A DNA stretch of 64,000 nt from DASQGA01 sp963762085 (GCA_963762085.1 CAVXJD010000001.1:124001-188000), one strand, 5' to 3'. Positions 43,051-51,372 are shown, counted from the first letter of the stretch. The notes: generated by a model not told the origin, from the sequence alone. Made by a program: numbers and translations.

Positions 43051-43347
43051 ATGGCCGTCTGTAGCCACCGCGACCAAATCCAGGTTCGAACGCTTCCGGA
43101 GTCCATCGCGGGCTGCGAGGAGTGCCTCGCGATCGGCAGCACGTGGGTTCACCTTCGCATGTGCATGACCTGCGGGAAGATCGGCTGCTGCGACTCCTCC
43201 CCGAACCGCCACGCCAGCGGGCACGCTCGAGATGCGGAACACCCGATGGCCCGGTCCGCCGAACGAGGAGAGGACTGGAGCTGGTGCTACATCGACGAAG
43301 TGGCCTTCATCGTCGGGCCAGAATCAGCAGAAGCCTCAGGTCGATGA
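43051..43347 (+). CDS. UBP-type zinc-finger protein
   Basis: The 98-residue protein is a single ZnF-UBP domain: CSHRDQI, GCEECLAIG, RMCMTCGKIGCCDSSPNRHA, GHARDAEHP. Its Cys and His spacing fits the usual zinc sites. Bacterial stand-alone UBP fingers are widespread in actinobacteria and of unknown role. ATG 43051 is 8 nt after TACGAT, probably leaderless. Confidence 0.88.
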   Translation: MAVCSHRDQIQVRTLPESIAGCEECLAIGSTWVHLRMCMTCGKIGCCDSSPNRHASGHARDAEHPMARSAERGEDWSWCYIDEVAFIVGPESAEASGR

Positions 43348-43390
43348 AGCGGAGGATCAGCCACTGAGCACTCTGAGCAAGACCCAGCCG

Positions 43391-44305
43391 TTGCTTCCCG
43401 AGCTGCCGCTCCCCGGCTGGGAGGAGACGAAGAACACGCTCCACCTCTGGGTGCAGATCGTCGGGAAGATACGGATGGCGTCAACGGCCCCTCGAAACCA
43501 CTGGTGGCACGTTCCGCTCTATCTCGACGTCCGAGGGCTGACGACGCGGCGCCTGCACGCGAGCGACGGGCTCACCTTCGAGATCGTCTTCGACTTCGTC
43601 GATCACCGACTGGTGATAGCGACGAACAGCGGCGCAGTTGAGTCATTCGAGCTCGCAGATGGACTTTGCGTGGCCGAGTTCGACGAAAAGCTCCATGCAA
43701 TGCTTACCCGGCTCAGCATCGACGTGCCCATCCGCGAGACGCCTTACGGCCTGCCGATGACGACACCCTTTCCGGCCGATCGCGAGCACGCTTCCTACGA
43801 CCGCGACGCGGTTCTGCGCTTCTGGCGGATCCTCGACTGGACGGACGACGTCCTCGAGGAGTTCGCCGGGTGGAACTGCGGAAAGACCAGCCCGGTCCAC
43901 GTCTTCTGGCACTCCTTTGACCTCGCCGTGACTCGCTTTGGCGGCAAGCGCGCACCGGCTATGCCGGACGCTAATGCGGTCAACCTAGAGGCTTATTCAC
44001 ACGAGCTGATCTCGTTCGGCTTCTGGGCAGGCGACCACAACATGCGTGAGCCGAGCTTCTACTCGTACACCTCGCCGGAGCCAGCCGATCTCCGCCGGCG
44101 ACCACTGGAGCCAAAGGAAGCCTTCTGGTCCGAGCTGGGGAGCAGCTCGCTCGCGCTACTTCCCTACGGGGCAGTTCGTACGGCCGCCGATCCGAGAAGA
44201 ACGCTGCTCGCCTTCCTGGAGAGCGCGTATCAAGCCGGCGCCCATGCGTCCGGCTGGGATGCCGATGACCTCGAGTCGTCCTGGCGACCCGACTTTGCCG
44301 GCTGA
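43391..44305 (+). CDS. DUF5996 family protein
   Basis: This 304-residue protein has the conserved N-terminal block LPELPLPGWEETKNTLHLW, HVPLYLDVRGLTTRRL, FEIVFDFVDHRLVI and a C-terminal block WHSFDLAVTRFGGKRAP, GFWAGDHNMREPSFYSYTSP. I recall this as DUF5996, of unknown function. TTG 43391 gives the usual family N-terminus; ATG 43232 would overlap the UBP gene by 116 bases. Confidence 0.8.
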   Translation: MLPELPLPGWEETKNTLHLWVQIVGKIRMASTAPRNHWWHVPLYLDVRGLTTRRLHASDGLTFEIVFDFVDHRLVIATNSGAVESFELADGLCVAEFDEKLHAMLTRLSIDVPIRETPYGLPMTTPFPADREHASYDRDAVLRFWRILDWTDDVLEEFAGWNCGKTSPVHVFWHSFDLAVTRFGGKRAPAMPDANAVNLEAYSHELISFGFWAGDHNMREPSFYSYTSPEPADLRRRPLEPKEAFWSELGSSSLALLPYGAVRTAADPRRTLLAFLESAYQAGAHASGWDADDLESSWRPDFAG

Positions 44306-44316
44306 GCTCGAGACGC

Positions 44317-44547
44317 TTAGATGCGCATGACTCGGGCCCAAGCATCTGGCCGACAGTCATGACAGTTCAAAGCCGCCAGATGCTGCAAGCCCTCGGCTAG
44401 CTCGTTCCCGCAACTCTCGCAAAGCAGCGGCGATTCGAGGGGCACGGCAACCGTCCCGCCGATGCCTTTTTGGGCATTCCAGCCCAAGGACCGCAGGAAC
44501 TTGAGCAAGTCCTCAACGAAAGTCGGGTCGGTTACTTGAATTTCCAT
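44317..44547 (-). CDS. Small protein with a zinc-ribbon-like CxxC pair
   Basis: The 76-residue protein begins MEIQVTDPTFVEDLLKFLRS. It carries LLCESCGNEL and LNCHDCRPDAW, two CxxC knuckles 15 residues apart that could bind zinc. The N-terminal part resembles short actinobacterial proteins with a D-P-x-x-V-x-D-L-L-x-F-L pattern. Ribosome site weak. Function unknown. Confidence 0.55.
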   Translation of the reverse strand: MEIQVTDPTFVEDLLKFLRSLGWNAQKGIGGTVAVPLESPLLCESCGNELAEGLQHLAALNCHDCRPDAWARVMRI

Positions 44548-44741
44548 CTACCGCAGTCGCTCTCAACGAGTTGCCGCATGCTGAGCGCGTACCTCTCACT
44601 CTCGTCAGAAAAAGTCAGCCGTCAATGCTCCTTTTGACACTCTGGGCGCGAGGGCGGATGATCACGTGACGAGGGAGTTCGAAGGATCGGCGGCCGAGGC
44701 TGAGAACGGGTTAGGCGTCGGTGCTGGCGCCGTCAGAGCGC

Positions 44742-45497
44742 CTAAGGGCGGAGAAAGCCGGCCGATGCGAGCGCCTGCTGTCCTTTGGGAGCCAACACCT
44801 TTTGGACGAATGCCTCCGCTGCCTGCTTGTTCGTGCTTCCCTTCACCACGGCGATCTGGTACTCGATCGGCGGCTGCGAGCCCTTCGGCAGCTCGATGAC
44901 GCTGACCTTGGCGCGGGCCGTGGCGGCGTCGGTCGCGTAGACGAAGCCGGCCTCCGCTTCGCCGAGAGCGACTTTGGCGACAACGCCCTTGACGTCTTCC
45001 TCGTTCGAGACGACGTTCTCGAGCGCATCCGTTAGTTGGAGCGTGTCGAGGACCTCGCGTGTGTAGTCGCCGACCGGAACGCCTTCGGCTGCGACGACGA
45101 GCTTCGTCCCTGCCCGAACCACGTCCGCGACCTTCTCGATCCCGGCTGGGTTGTCCTTGGGAACGATCAGCACAAGCACGTTCGAGGCGAAGGTGACGGG
45201 TTCCTCCACGAGCCCTTCCTGGTAGAGGGCCTGGGGGTACTTGGAGCTTGCAGCTGCGTAGACGTCCGCTGGGGCACCTTCGCGAATTTGCGCCGCGAGC
45301 TCGTCGGACCCCGCGAAGTTGAAGCGAACCGTCGAGTCGATCGTCGGGAAGACCCCCGTCAGCGAAGCGGCGGCGTAGACGGTTAGCGGGCGTTCGCTTC
45401 CCGCACTCGTTTGCGTCGCCGTCTCGTCGCCGCCGCCGCAGGCTGCCGCAACCAAAAGGAAGCCAAAGATTGGAACCAGCTCTCGAAACCGCGGCAC
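44742..45497 (-). CDS. modA: Molybdate ABC transporter substrate-binding lipoprotein
   Basis: This 251-residue protein has a lipobox (LLVAAACGG, lipidated Cys near residue 19) and the ModA fold (LTVYAAASLTGVF, VRFNFAGSDELAAQI, GAPADVYAAAS, GEAEAGFVYATDA). It captures molybdate or tungstate outside the membrane for ModBC. GTG 45497 is chosen because GGAGG precedes it by six bases. The gene is divergent from the MerR-TOBE regulator, with palindromic boxes between. Confidence 0.9.
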   Translation of the reverse strand: MPRFRELVPIFGFLLVAAACGGGDETATQTSAGSERPLTVYAAASLTGVFPTIDSTVRFNFAGSDELAAQIREGAPADVYAAASSKYPQALYQEGLVEEPVTFASNVLVLIVPKDNPAGIEKVADVVRAGTKLVVAAEGVPVGDYTREVLDTLQLTDALENVVSNEEDVKGVVAKVALGEAEAGFVYATDAATARAKVSVIELPKGSQPPIEYQIAVVKGSTNKQAAEAFVQKVLAPKGQQALASAGFLRP

Positions 45498-45516
45498 GGG
45501 CCCTCCTTGACGCTGA

Positions 45517-45552
45517 CCTAGGCACCGGCAACAATGCCTAGGCAATGCCTAT
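45517..45552. promoter_or_regulatory. Operator-like TGCCTAGGCA cluster between modA and its regulator
   Basis: Three related boxes occur in 36 bases: CCTAGGCA (45517-45524), the perfect palindrome TGCCTAGGCA (45535-45544) and TGCCTATT (45546-45553). They sit in the divergent promoter region, so they are good candidates for binding by the adjacent MerR-TOBE protein. Confidence 0.5.
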
Positions 45553-45587
45553 TTGGAATCGCGGCGACTCTACACCGGAGCCGCGGA

Positions 45588-45962
45588 GTGAGTAGCGACC
45601 TCTACACGGCGAGCGAGGCCGCGCGAGCGCTCGGGATCAGTCTCGACACCCTCCGCCGCTGGGATCGCGCCGGACGGATTCAGACGAAGCGGGACGGGGC
45701 GAACCGGCGGCTCGTTCCCGCCTCGGAGGTGAGGCGGCTGCAGGATCGCTCCACGGAGGAGCTGAGCGCCCGAAACCGCTTTCGGGGCGTCGTACGAGCG
45801 GTCGAGGTAGAGGGCTTCCTCGCACGCGTCGAGCTGGATCTCACCGCCCCCGCGCGCGTGGTTGCGATCATCACTCGCGAGGCCGCCGAGGAGCTCGACC
45901 TGAAGCCCGGCCGTGCGGCCACTGCCATCGTCAAGTCGACGTCGGTGATGGTGGAACGATGA
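45588..45962 (+). CDS. MerR-type HTH regulator with TOBE/Mop molybdate-binding domain
   Basis: In this 124-residue protein an N-terminal helix-turn-helix of MerR/excisionase type (YTASEAARALGISLDTLRRW) is joined to a single C-terminal TOBE domain (RNRFRGVVRAVEVEG...ITREAAEELDLKPG...STSVMVER). The TOBE part binds molybdate in ModE-like regulators, so this is likely the molybdenum sensor for the mod genes. GTG 45588 is chosen as start. Its stop overlaps the modB ATG (ATGA). Confidence 0.88.
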   Translation: MSSDLYTASEAARALGISLDTLRRWDRAGRIQTKRDGANRRLVPASEVRRLQDRSTEELSARNRFRGVVRAVEVEGFLARVELDLTAPARVVAIITREAAEELDLKPGRAATAIVKSTSVMVER

Positions 45963-46789
45963 GCCGGCGACTGCTCTTTCAGGCAGCCCTTGTCGTCGCG
46001 TCGGCGATCGCGCTCGTCTTCCTTGTGCTTCCGCTCGTCGCGCTGTTCCTCCGGGTTTCCCCGGGCGAGCTCGTCGACCAGCTCGGTAGCGAGGTGGCAC
46101 TGGACGCGATCCTCGTGACGCTGAAGTTGAATGCGATCGCCCAGGGTCTGATTCTCCTGGTCGGAACGCCCGCCGCCTATCTGATCGCCAGCCACCGCTT
46201 TCCTGGACGGTCGCTCGTCGTCACATTCGTCGAGCTCCCGCTCGTCCTTCCGCCTGCGGTAGCCGGGATCGCGCTCCTGGCAACCTTCGGGCGGCTAGGG
46301 CTCCTCGGGGGAACCTTCGAGGCGCTCGGCATCTCGATCAGCTTCACGCAGGCCGCCGTCGTCCTGGCCGTGACCTATGTCTCGAGCCCGTTCTATGTTC
46401 GCCTGGCGATCGCGTCCTTTCAGGCACTCGACCCCGTCTTCCTCGACGCCTCGCGAACCCTTGGGGCCGGACCCGCACGCACGTTCTTCCGCATCGCCCT
46501 CCCGCTGGCGAGCAGAGGGCTCGCGGCCGGCGCCGCCCTCGCCTTCGCCCGCGGGATCGGCGAGTTCGGCGCGACGATCATGTTCGCGGGCAGCCTCCAG
46601 GGCGTCACGCAGACGCTTTCGCTCGCGATCTACGCCCAGTTCGACCTCAACTTCGAGATTGCGCTCGCCCTCGGCGCCCTGCTCGTGCTCGTCAGCGCCG
46701 CCATCCTTCTCACGGTGAAGCTCCTCCCCGCATGGACACGCTCAACCTCGACTTCTCTCTTCCCCTCCGCTCGTTTCGGCTCGAGCTAG
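45959..46789 (+). CDS. modB: Molybdate ABC transporter permease
   Basis: The 276-residue membrane subunit has about six helices and the ABC-permease EAA-loop (LDASRTLGAGPARTFFRIALPLA). It also shows FVELPLVLPPAVAGIALL and ARGIGEFGATIMFAGS, typical of ModB. It overlaps modC by 58 bases; the last 20 residues read out of the family pattern because of that overlap. Confidence 0.9.
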   Translation: MSRRLLFQAALVVASAIALVFLVLPLVALFLRVSPGELVDQLGSEVALDAILVTLKLNAIAQGLILLVGTPAAYLIASHRFPGRSLVVTFVELPLVLPPAVAGIALLATFGRLGLLGGTFEALGISISFTQAAVVLAVTYVSSPFYVRLAIASFQALDPVFLDASRTLGAGPARTFFRIALPLASRGLAAGAALAFARGIGEFGATIMFAGSLQGVTQTLSLAIYAQFDLNFEIALALGALLVLVSAAILLTVKLLPAWTRSTSTSLFPSARFGSS

Positions 46790-47781
46790 CGCTCGCTGTC
46801 GGACGCGAGACCTTCGCGTTGGTCGGCCCCTCCGGCGCCGGCAAGACGAGCGTCCTGCGAGCGGTCGCCGGGCTCCTCCGACCCGAGCGAGGGAGGATCG
46901 CGTTCGACGAGCGCGTGCTCTTCGACGCGGCGGCGAAGACCGACCGCCCGCCCGAAGAGCGGCGCGTCGGCTTCGTCTTCCAGGAGTACGCCCTCTTCCC
47001 GCACATGACGGTCGAGCAGAACGTCGTCTATGCCGGCCGTGCGCGGACCGCCGAGGTGCTGGAGCGCTTCCGGATCGCCCACCTCGCGAAGGCGAGACCG
47101 GGCGAGCTCTCGGGCGGCGAGCGCCAGCGCGTCGGGCTCGCCCGTGCCCTCGCGCGCGAGCCAGACGTACTCCTCCTCGACGAGCCCCTCTCGGCGCTCG
47201 ACACGCACACGCGGGCAGGCGTGCGGGCAGAGCTCAAGGAGCTCCTCGACCACCTCGATCTCCCCGTCCTCCTCGTCACGCACGACTTCCAGGACGCGGT
47301 TGTCCTGGCCGACCGCGGCGCCGTCCTCGTCGACGGACGGCTACGGCAGATCGGGACGCCGACGGAGCTGATCGCCGCTCCCGCTGACGCCTTCGTGGCG
47401 AGCTTCACCGGGGCGAACCTTCTCTCCGGCAACGCCAGGCCCGGCCCCGGTGGGCTCACGGAGGTCACCCTCGACGAGGGCAGCGTCCTCTACTCGGTCG
47501 ACGAGGCGATCGGGCCCGTCGACGTAGCCGTCTACCCCTGGGATGTCTCGATCGCCCGCCAGCCGAGCCACGATTCTGCTCTCAACCACCTCCGCGGGCC
47601 GATCAGCTCGCTGGTCCCGCTCGGAAACCGCGCCCGAGTCCAGGTCGGCGGCCTGGTCGCCGAGGTTACGACGGCATCAGTTGATCGACTCGCCCTGAAG
47701 CAAGGAGACCACGTGGTCGCATCCTTCAAGGCAGCCGCGACCCGACTTGTCGCGCGGACTGGGTCAGGCAATCTCAGATAG
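46732..47781 (+). CDS. modC: Molybdate ABC transporter ATPase
   Basis: The 349-residue ATPase powers molybdate uptake through ModB. Walker A GPSGAGKTS, Q loop FVFQEYALFPHM, signature LSGGERQRVGLARAL, Walker B VLLLDEPLSALD and switch His LLVTHD are intact. A C-terminal TOBE domain (about 285-345) may give regulation by molybdate. Confidence 0.93.
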   Translation: MDTLNLDFSLPLRSFRLELALAVGRETFALVGPSGAGKTSVLRAVAGLLRPERGRIAFDERVLFDAAAKTDRPPEERRVGFVFQEYALFPHMTVEQNVVYAGRARTAEVLERFRIAHLAKARPGELSGGERQRVGLARALAREPDVLLLDEPLSALDTHTRAGVRAELKELLDHLDLPVLLVTHDFQDAVVLADRGAVLVDGRLRQIGTPTELIAAPADAFVASFTGANLLSGNARPGPGGLTEVTLDEGSVLYSVDEAIGPVDVAVYPWDVSIARQPSHDSALNHLRGPISSLVPLGNRARVQVGGLVAEVTTASVDRLALKQGDHVVASFKAAATRLVARTGSGNLR

Positions 47782-47826
47782 GCAAATACGACATTGATCA
47801 CCTGAACGCCAAAGCTGCGCTTGCAC

Positions 47827-48426
47827 ATGTTCAAAAAGAACCCCGACTCGCTCATTGACGCTCTCGACAGCGCCGATCCGCGCGAGCGCGAGAAGGCAGC
47901 AAATGCGCTCATCGCCGTGCGAGACCCACGCGCAGAAGTGCCGTTGTTCGAGGTGCTCGGCGATCCCGACCCGAGCGTGCGCGGCCAGGCGGCCCTCGCG
48001 ATCGGCTCGCTCGGGTCGCGGCGAGCCGTGCCCCGTCTGCTCGAGCTGACCCAGGACCCGGATTGGTTCGTGCGCGTGGCCGCTCTGAACGGACTGGGCT
48101 ACATCGACCCCGGCCTGCCGGCGGAACCGGCTCTGGCGGCACTCAACGATGATGAGCCTCTCGTACGCCAGGCAGCGGCACTCAACATAGCCGGCTCGAC
48201 GGATCCGGCGGCCGTCAACATGCTCATGGAAGCACTCATGCACGACCCCGATTGGGCCGTCCGCGAGGCGGCCGCCGAAGCCCTGGGCGAGATCGGCGAC
48301 CCGCGTGCTACCGACTCGCTCCGCCGCGCAGGGCGTCTTTGGCGGGTAATCGTCAGCTGGCGAGTCGTGCGAGCAGCCCGCCGGGCGCTTCACCGGATCG
48401 AGCGCGCCTCCGCGGGCCAGCCCTAG
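47827..48426 (+). CDS. HEAT-repeat protein
   Basis: The 199-residue protein consists of about five PBS-lyase/HEAT-like repeats with the pattern D-P-x-V-R-x-x-A-A-x-A-L-G (DPDPSVRGQAALAIGSLG, DPDWFVRVAALNGLGYI, DDEPLVRQAAALNIAG, DPDWAVREAAAEALGEIG). It is likely a protein-binding scaffold. ATG 47827 is preferred over TTG 47821. It follows modC by 45 bases and may be cotranscribed. Confidence 0.85.
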   Translation: MFKKNPDSLIDALDSADPREREKAANALIAVRDPRAEVPLFEVLGDPDPSVRGQAALAIGSLGSRRAVPRLLELTQDPDWFVRVAALNGLGYIDPGLPAEPALAALNDDEPLVRQAAALNIAGSTDPAAVNMLMEALMHDPDWAVREAAAEALGEIGDPRATDSLRRAGRLWRVIVSWRVVRAARRALHRIERASAGQP

Positions 48427-48881
48427 CGCCGAGTGCCGAGCGGCAGGAGTTTCCGCCAATCGACGCCGACGAAGGACGCGAGGTCCGCAAGGGCGTCCGG
48501 CGGCAGCTGATTCAACTGCTCGGGCTCCTCCAGCGCTGAAGCGATCTCCCAGCCGACTGCGTCTTCAAGATCTGGGAGCGGGAGTCCGCGCTTGCCCTGC
48601 TCTCGGCGAAGCAGCGCCGCGAGCTCGTCCAAGCTCAGCTCTTCTTCGCTTCGAAGATCAAAAAACGAGCGCAAGTCGAGCTTCAGCAGATCCGCCAAGC
48701 GAAGCAGTTGAGACCAACTGATCGCAGTGATGATTTCGTCGTCGAACCACTCAAGATCGCGGTAGGACTCAAAGGAGATTCCGAGCTCGAAGGCCAGCTC
48801 TCCGGGATCCTGTCCACTCGCCCGGCGGGCACGAGCCAGCCGTTTCGCGTGCCCGGGTCCGTCGCTTAGGTCACTTGCCAC
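48423..48881 (-). CDS. Helix-turn-helix (XRE-like) protein
   Basis: The 152-residue protein contains KRLARARRASGQDPGELAFELGISFESYRDLEW, which fits an XRE-type HTH at about 12-45. A second, acidic helical part (LSLDELAALLRREQGKRGL) follows. It is probably a DNA-binding regulator; the target is unknown. It converges on the HEAT gene with a 4-base overlap of stops. Confidence 0.6.
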   Translation of the reverse strand: MASDLSDGPGHAKRLARARRASGQDPGELAFELGISFESYRDLEWFDDEIITAISWSQLLRLADLLKLDLRSFFDLRSEEELSLDELAALLRREQGKRGLPLPDLEDAVGWEIASALEEPEQLNQLPPDALADLASFVGVDWRKLLPLGTRR

Positions 48882-48998
48882 GCGAAGGGCCTTGGTCGAC
48901 AGCGAGGGTGTGCTCGTGTAATCGACATTCGTTAAACTAAACAGCCTCGCGCGAGGCGGCCGAGACCGAAAAGGGTCGCAGCTACCAGTCGAAAGTGA

Positions 48999-49020
48999 AA
49001 GGCCCTGTGGGCAGGGCCTT
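48999..49020 (-). terminator. Terminator hairpin linked to a tRNA fragment
   Basis: AAGGCCCTG and CAGGGCCTT form a perfect 9-bp stem around TGGG. On the minus strand it is followed by TTTCACTTT. It lies six bases past the 3' end of the tRNA-Asn fragment, as the original tRNA terminator would. Confidence 0.65.
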
Positions 49021-49026
49021 CCGTTA

Positions 49027-49073
49027 CTCCCCGGGCTGGACTCGAACCAGCAACTCTCCGGTTAACAGCCGAC
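49027..49073 (-). other. 3' half of a tRNA-Asn (GTT), probable attachment-site remnant
   Basis: The minus strand carries an anticodon loop CTGTTAA with GUU, the variable region, an intact T arm (GCTGG-TTCGAGT-CCAGC) and 3' acceptor CCGGGGA with G as discriminator. Upstream sequence cannot form the D arm or the 5' acceptor strand (it should contain TCCCCGG). A tRNA 3' half alone is what integration of an element into a tRNA gene leaves at one end. Confidence 0.65.
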
Positions 49074-49142
49074 CCGAGTCGGGCTATCTCAGTGCCGAAC
49101 CCGCTTGTTTCCTTGCGATGGATCAGCCCAGGCGGGCTCGGA

Positions 49143-49334
49143 TCAGGCCAAGTTGGTAGAAAGTTTGGTAGAAACTTCGACCTCAGACGGTGAGCCGCCG
49201 GGCGACGCCGGCAGTACTTCCAACGTCCGCCTGGCCGAGTCCATCGCACACGTCTCGGGCTGGTCCCGCGAGCGTGGAGAGCGACCAGAAGCGGGGCGAC
49301 GAACTTGGACTCGTCGTGGCGGGCCGTCTCGCAT
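49143..49334 (-). pseudogene. Possible integrase C-terminal remnant
   Basis: The frame ends SEVEVSTKLSTNLA and stops 70 bases before the tRNA-Asn fragment, oriented towards it. Tails of this kind are common at the end of actinobacterial tyrosine recombinases, and integrase genes usually abut their attachment site. No catalytic R-H-R-Y motifs are visible, so the assignment rests on position and tail character only. Confidence 0.3.
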
Positions 49335-49360
49335 GTTCGCCAGGCCAAAAGAGGCGGGCG

Positions 49361-49522
49361 TCAGCGCGGTGACGGCTCCGTCTTTAGGCCACCGCAGCGG
49401 TCGCAGACGAACTTGTGGGTGCCGAATATCGCCCGGACTTTTTCAGTCGGCTCCATCTGCCCCGTCCCGCCACATTTCTTGCAGGGATTGGCGGACGGCT
49501 CGTCTTTGCGTTTGCGGAACAT
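49361..49522 (-). CDS. Small zinc-ribbon protein
   Basis: This 53-residue ORF starts at ATG 49522 (MFRKRKDEPSANPCKKCGGT). CKKCGGTG and CDRCGGLK are two CxxC knuckles about 27 residues apart, a zinc-ribbon pattern. TAGCCT lies 8 nt before the ATG, matching the leaderless promoter pattern of the window. Function unknown. Confidence 0.55.
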   Translation of the reverse strand: MFRKRKDEPSANPCKKCGGTGQMEPTEKVRAIFGTHKFVCDRCGGLKTEPSPR

Positions 49523-49541
49523 CCGGGCTGAGGCTAACGGT

Positions 49542-49694
49542 CTAGGAACGCTGCTCGTTGAGTTTGGCAAGTTCGGTGCTGGCTCTGTGAACGACGCGCT
49601 CCAGATCGAACACAAGCTCCAGATCAGCAGGGTCGCCGTTCTTTTCAAGCTCCTCAAGCGTCTTCTCGCAAGATGCGATCACGATCTGGAGCAA
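49542..49694 (-). CDS. Small helical protein, lower-GC codon use
   Basis: The frame from TTG 49694 (or GTG 49682) reads LQIVIASCEKTLEELEKNGD, then PADLELVFDLERVVHRASTE, ending KLNEQRS. It is a coherent amphipathic helix pair. Third-position GC is visibly lower than in the core genes, which fits acquired DNA. It has no family match that I recognise. Confidence 0.45.
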   Translation of the reverse strand: MLQIVIASCEKTLEELEKNGDPADLELVFDLERVVHRASTELAKLNEQRS

Positions 49695-49813
49695 GGAGGC
49701 TTTCCGATTTTCGCTAGGGATGTCGGGTTCTTACCGACCCACGCGACGCGGAAACCGGGACGCGCCACCCCGTTGCGTCAAACCCTCCTGGTGGGAACGA
49801 CTAGCGAAACGGG

Positions 49814-50005
49814 CTACGGCGTCGCATCCTGTGTTCGCTTCCATTCGGCCAGGCGACGATTTTTGTGATGGAGGCCGAAATAGCGGCCGGGGAACCACCA
49901 CTTGACCGCCCGGCCCAGCACGGTTCGCATGCACCAGCAGTCGGGATCGCACCCGCATTCCCGGTTGCGCGGATTGTGGACTCGATGAAGAACGCTCCGC
50001 CCCAC
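49814..50005 (-). CDS. Small Cys/Trp-rich conserved-type protein
   Basis: The 63-residue protein reads HNPRNRECGCDPDCWC, then RAVKWWFPGRYFGLHHKNRR. The C-G-C-D-P-D-C-W-C motif suggests a metal- or redox-active knuckle. I recall similar short actinobacterial proteins but no function. GTG 50005 is 6 nt after TACGCT, so it is probably expressed as a leaderless message. Confidence 0.65.
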   Translation of the reverse strand: MGRSVLHRVHNPRNRECGCDPDCWCMRTVLGRAVKWWFPGRYFGLHHKNRRLAEWKRTQDATP

Positions 50006-50041
50006 GGCTTGAGCGTAGCGCGACCTTCGATTCCAGGCGCG

Positions 50042-50215
50042 TCACTTCGTCCCGATGCCGATGTTGACCGCGTTTGTGCGTACGGATCGCTCGGTCGCCG
50101 CGGCGCGTTCGCGGAGCATGCCCCCCGGGACCTGGCGGAGTCGGGCCCGCTGCTCCTCGCTGAGATCTCCTACCAGCAGGCCGGGATCGGGTTCCCCTGC
50201 AGCACCCAGTCCCAC
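50042..50215 (-). pseudogene. C-terminal remnant of a SAM-dependent methyltransferase-like gene
   Basis: The last 40-odd codons of this frame read LSEEQRARLRQVPGGMLRER and end NAVNIGIGTK. This looks like the tail of small UbiE-type methyltransferases from memory. The upstream frame lacks the SAM-binding motif, so only the 3' end is present. Confidence 0.35.
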
Positions 50216-50273
50216 ATCTCCTGCCCGGAGGCGAACGTTGCCGCTCGGCCGTGGGCTCGACCCGGACGGTTCT

Positions 50274-50474
50274 TCAGTCCGGCATCGTCCAAGCGTCTTC
50301 GCAATTCTGGTCTCTCCCGACCACGTACGCCGCAACCGCAAGGCGCTCGAGATCCTCGGCCCCAACTCCCCTCGCGATGAGCCGCCGACAGTCGGTGAAC
50401 GCGTCACCCCACAACCGACGCTCGGACGAGCCGAGACCTCGCTCCTCTCGATCGGCCACAGCCATCGGCCTCAC
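50274..50474 (-). pseudogene. N-terminal remnant of a LuxR/TPR-type regulator
   Basis: The frame contains WGDAFTDCRRLIARGVGAED and LERLAVAAYVVGRDQNCEDA, resembling the first TPR of actinobacterial LuxR-type regulators. It stops after DAWTMPD, where such proteins continue for several hundred residues. The HTH is absent. Confidence 0.4.
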
Positions 50475-50568
50475 GATATCGCCGGCTCGAGCGCGGCTTC
50501 GTCTTCGAGCGCCGCACGTGAATCGGCGTCCCTCCTTCGGCCCGTACCCTCGCTAGGCGCACTCTCGT

Positions 50569-51372
50569 TCAGGGCTTGCGGGCAACGAACATCGCCTGGG
50601 TGAGGCTTCGCTTGCGGGCGAGCTGGAGCACGAAATCGCGCTCGCGCTCGAGTGCTTCCATGCGTTCCGAGTCGAAGCCGACTGCCTTCAGCGCGTCGTA
50701 GGTGAGTTGCATCGTGATCACGTCACGATAGAGCTCGAAATACCGGGCGAATCGATCCGTGTCCTCCGCGGCCTCGACGCGAAGGCCGGCGTCCTCGAGT
50801 AGGCGCCGATAGTCCTCGATCTCGAGGATGCTCGGGAAGCGCATGAAGCGAAGCAGCCTTCCCGCTTCGTCTATGTCCATGGGGGTTGGTCCCTCGACCC
50901 AGTCGGTGAACGCGACCACACCACCCGGGCGCAGCAGCCTTGCCGCCTCGGCGATCAGCGCCGGCTTGTCCTCGACGTAGCACCAGGCATCGTCGCCCCA
51001 CACGAAATCTGTGGCGTCAGCAGGCAGTTCGGTCGCACAGGCGTCGCCGACGAGGAATGAGATCCGGTCGTCAAGTCCCTCGTCGCGGCAGATCTGCCGA
51101 CCGCGCTCGACGACCTGCGCCGTGGCGTCGACACCGATCATCCTTTCCGCGTCGCAGAATCGAACCAGCGCGCGCATTCCCGCGCCGGTGCAGCAGCACA
51201 GATCGACACCAACCATGCCAGCGCCGATCCCAGCCCGGGCGGCCAGCACGACCGTCGACTTCAGCCCGCCAACGTGGACCTGCTCGCCCATGATCAGCTG
51301 CGAAATGTCACCGTCCGCGGCGCCGTATTCCGCCTGTACGTCAGCGAGCCCGATATCCGTAACACGATGCAC
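50569..51372 (-). CDS. Class I SAM-dependent methyltransferase
   Basis: This 267-residue Rossmann methyltransferase has motif I VGVDLCCCTGAGMRALV (with three consecutive Cys), motif II MIGVDATAQVVERG, motif III LVGDACATELP and post-motif LLRPGGVVAFTDWVEG. The architecture is like sarcosine/dimethylglycine or other small-molecule methylases. Substrate unknown. GTG start at 51372. It lies 25 bp downstream of the LysR gene on the same strand and may be cotranscribed with it. Confidence 0.85.
   Translation of the reverse strand: MHRVTDIGLADVQAEYGAADGDISQLIMGEQVHVGGLKSTVVLAARAGIGAGMVGVDLCCCTGAGMRALVRFCDAERMIGVDATAQVVERGRQICRDEGLDDRISFLVGDACATELPADATDFVWGDDAWCYVEDKPALIAEAARLLRPGGVVAFTDWVEGPTPMDIDEAGRLLRFMRFPSILEIEDYRRLLEDAGLRVEAAEDTDRFARYFELYRDVITMQLTYDALKAVGFDSERMEALERERDFVLQLARKRSLTQAMFVARKP

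Noticed and set aside
48932..49348. 138-codon minus-strand frame across the tRNA fragment
   Set aside because: It runs through the tRNA-Asn fragment and terminator, so it cannot be a gene.
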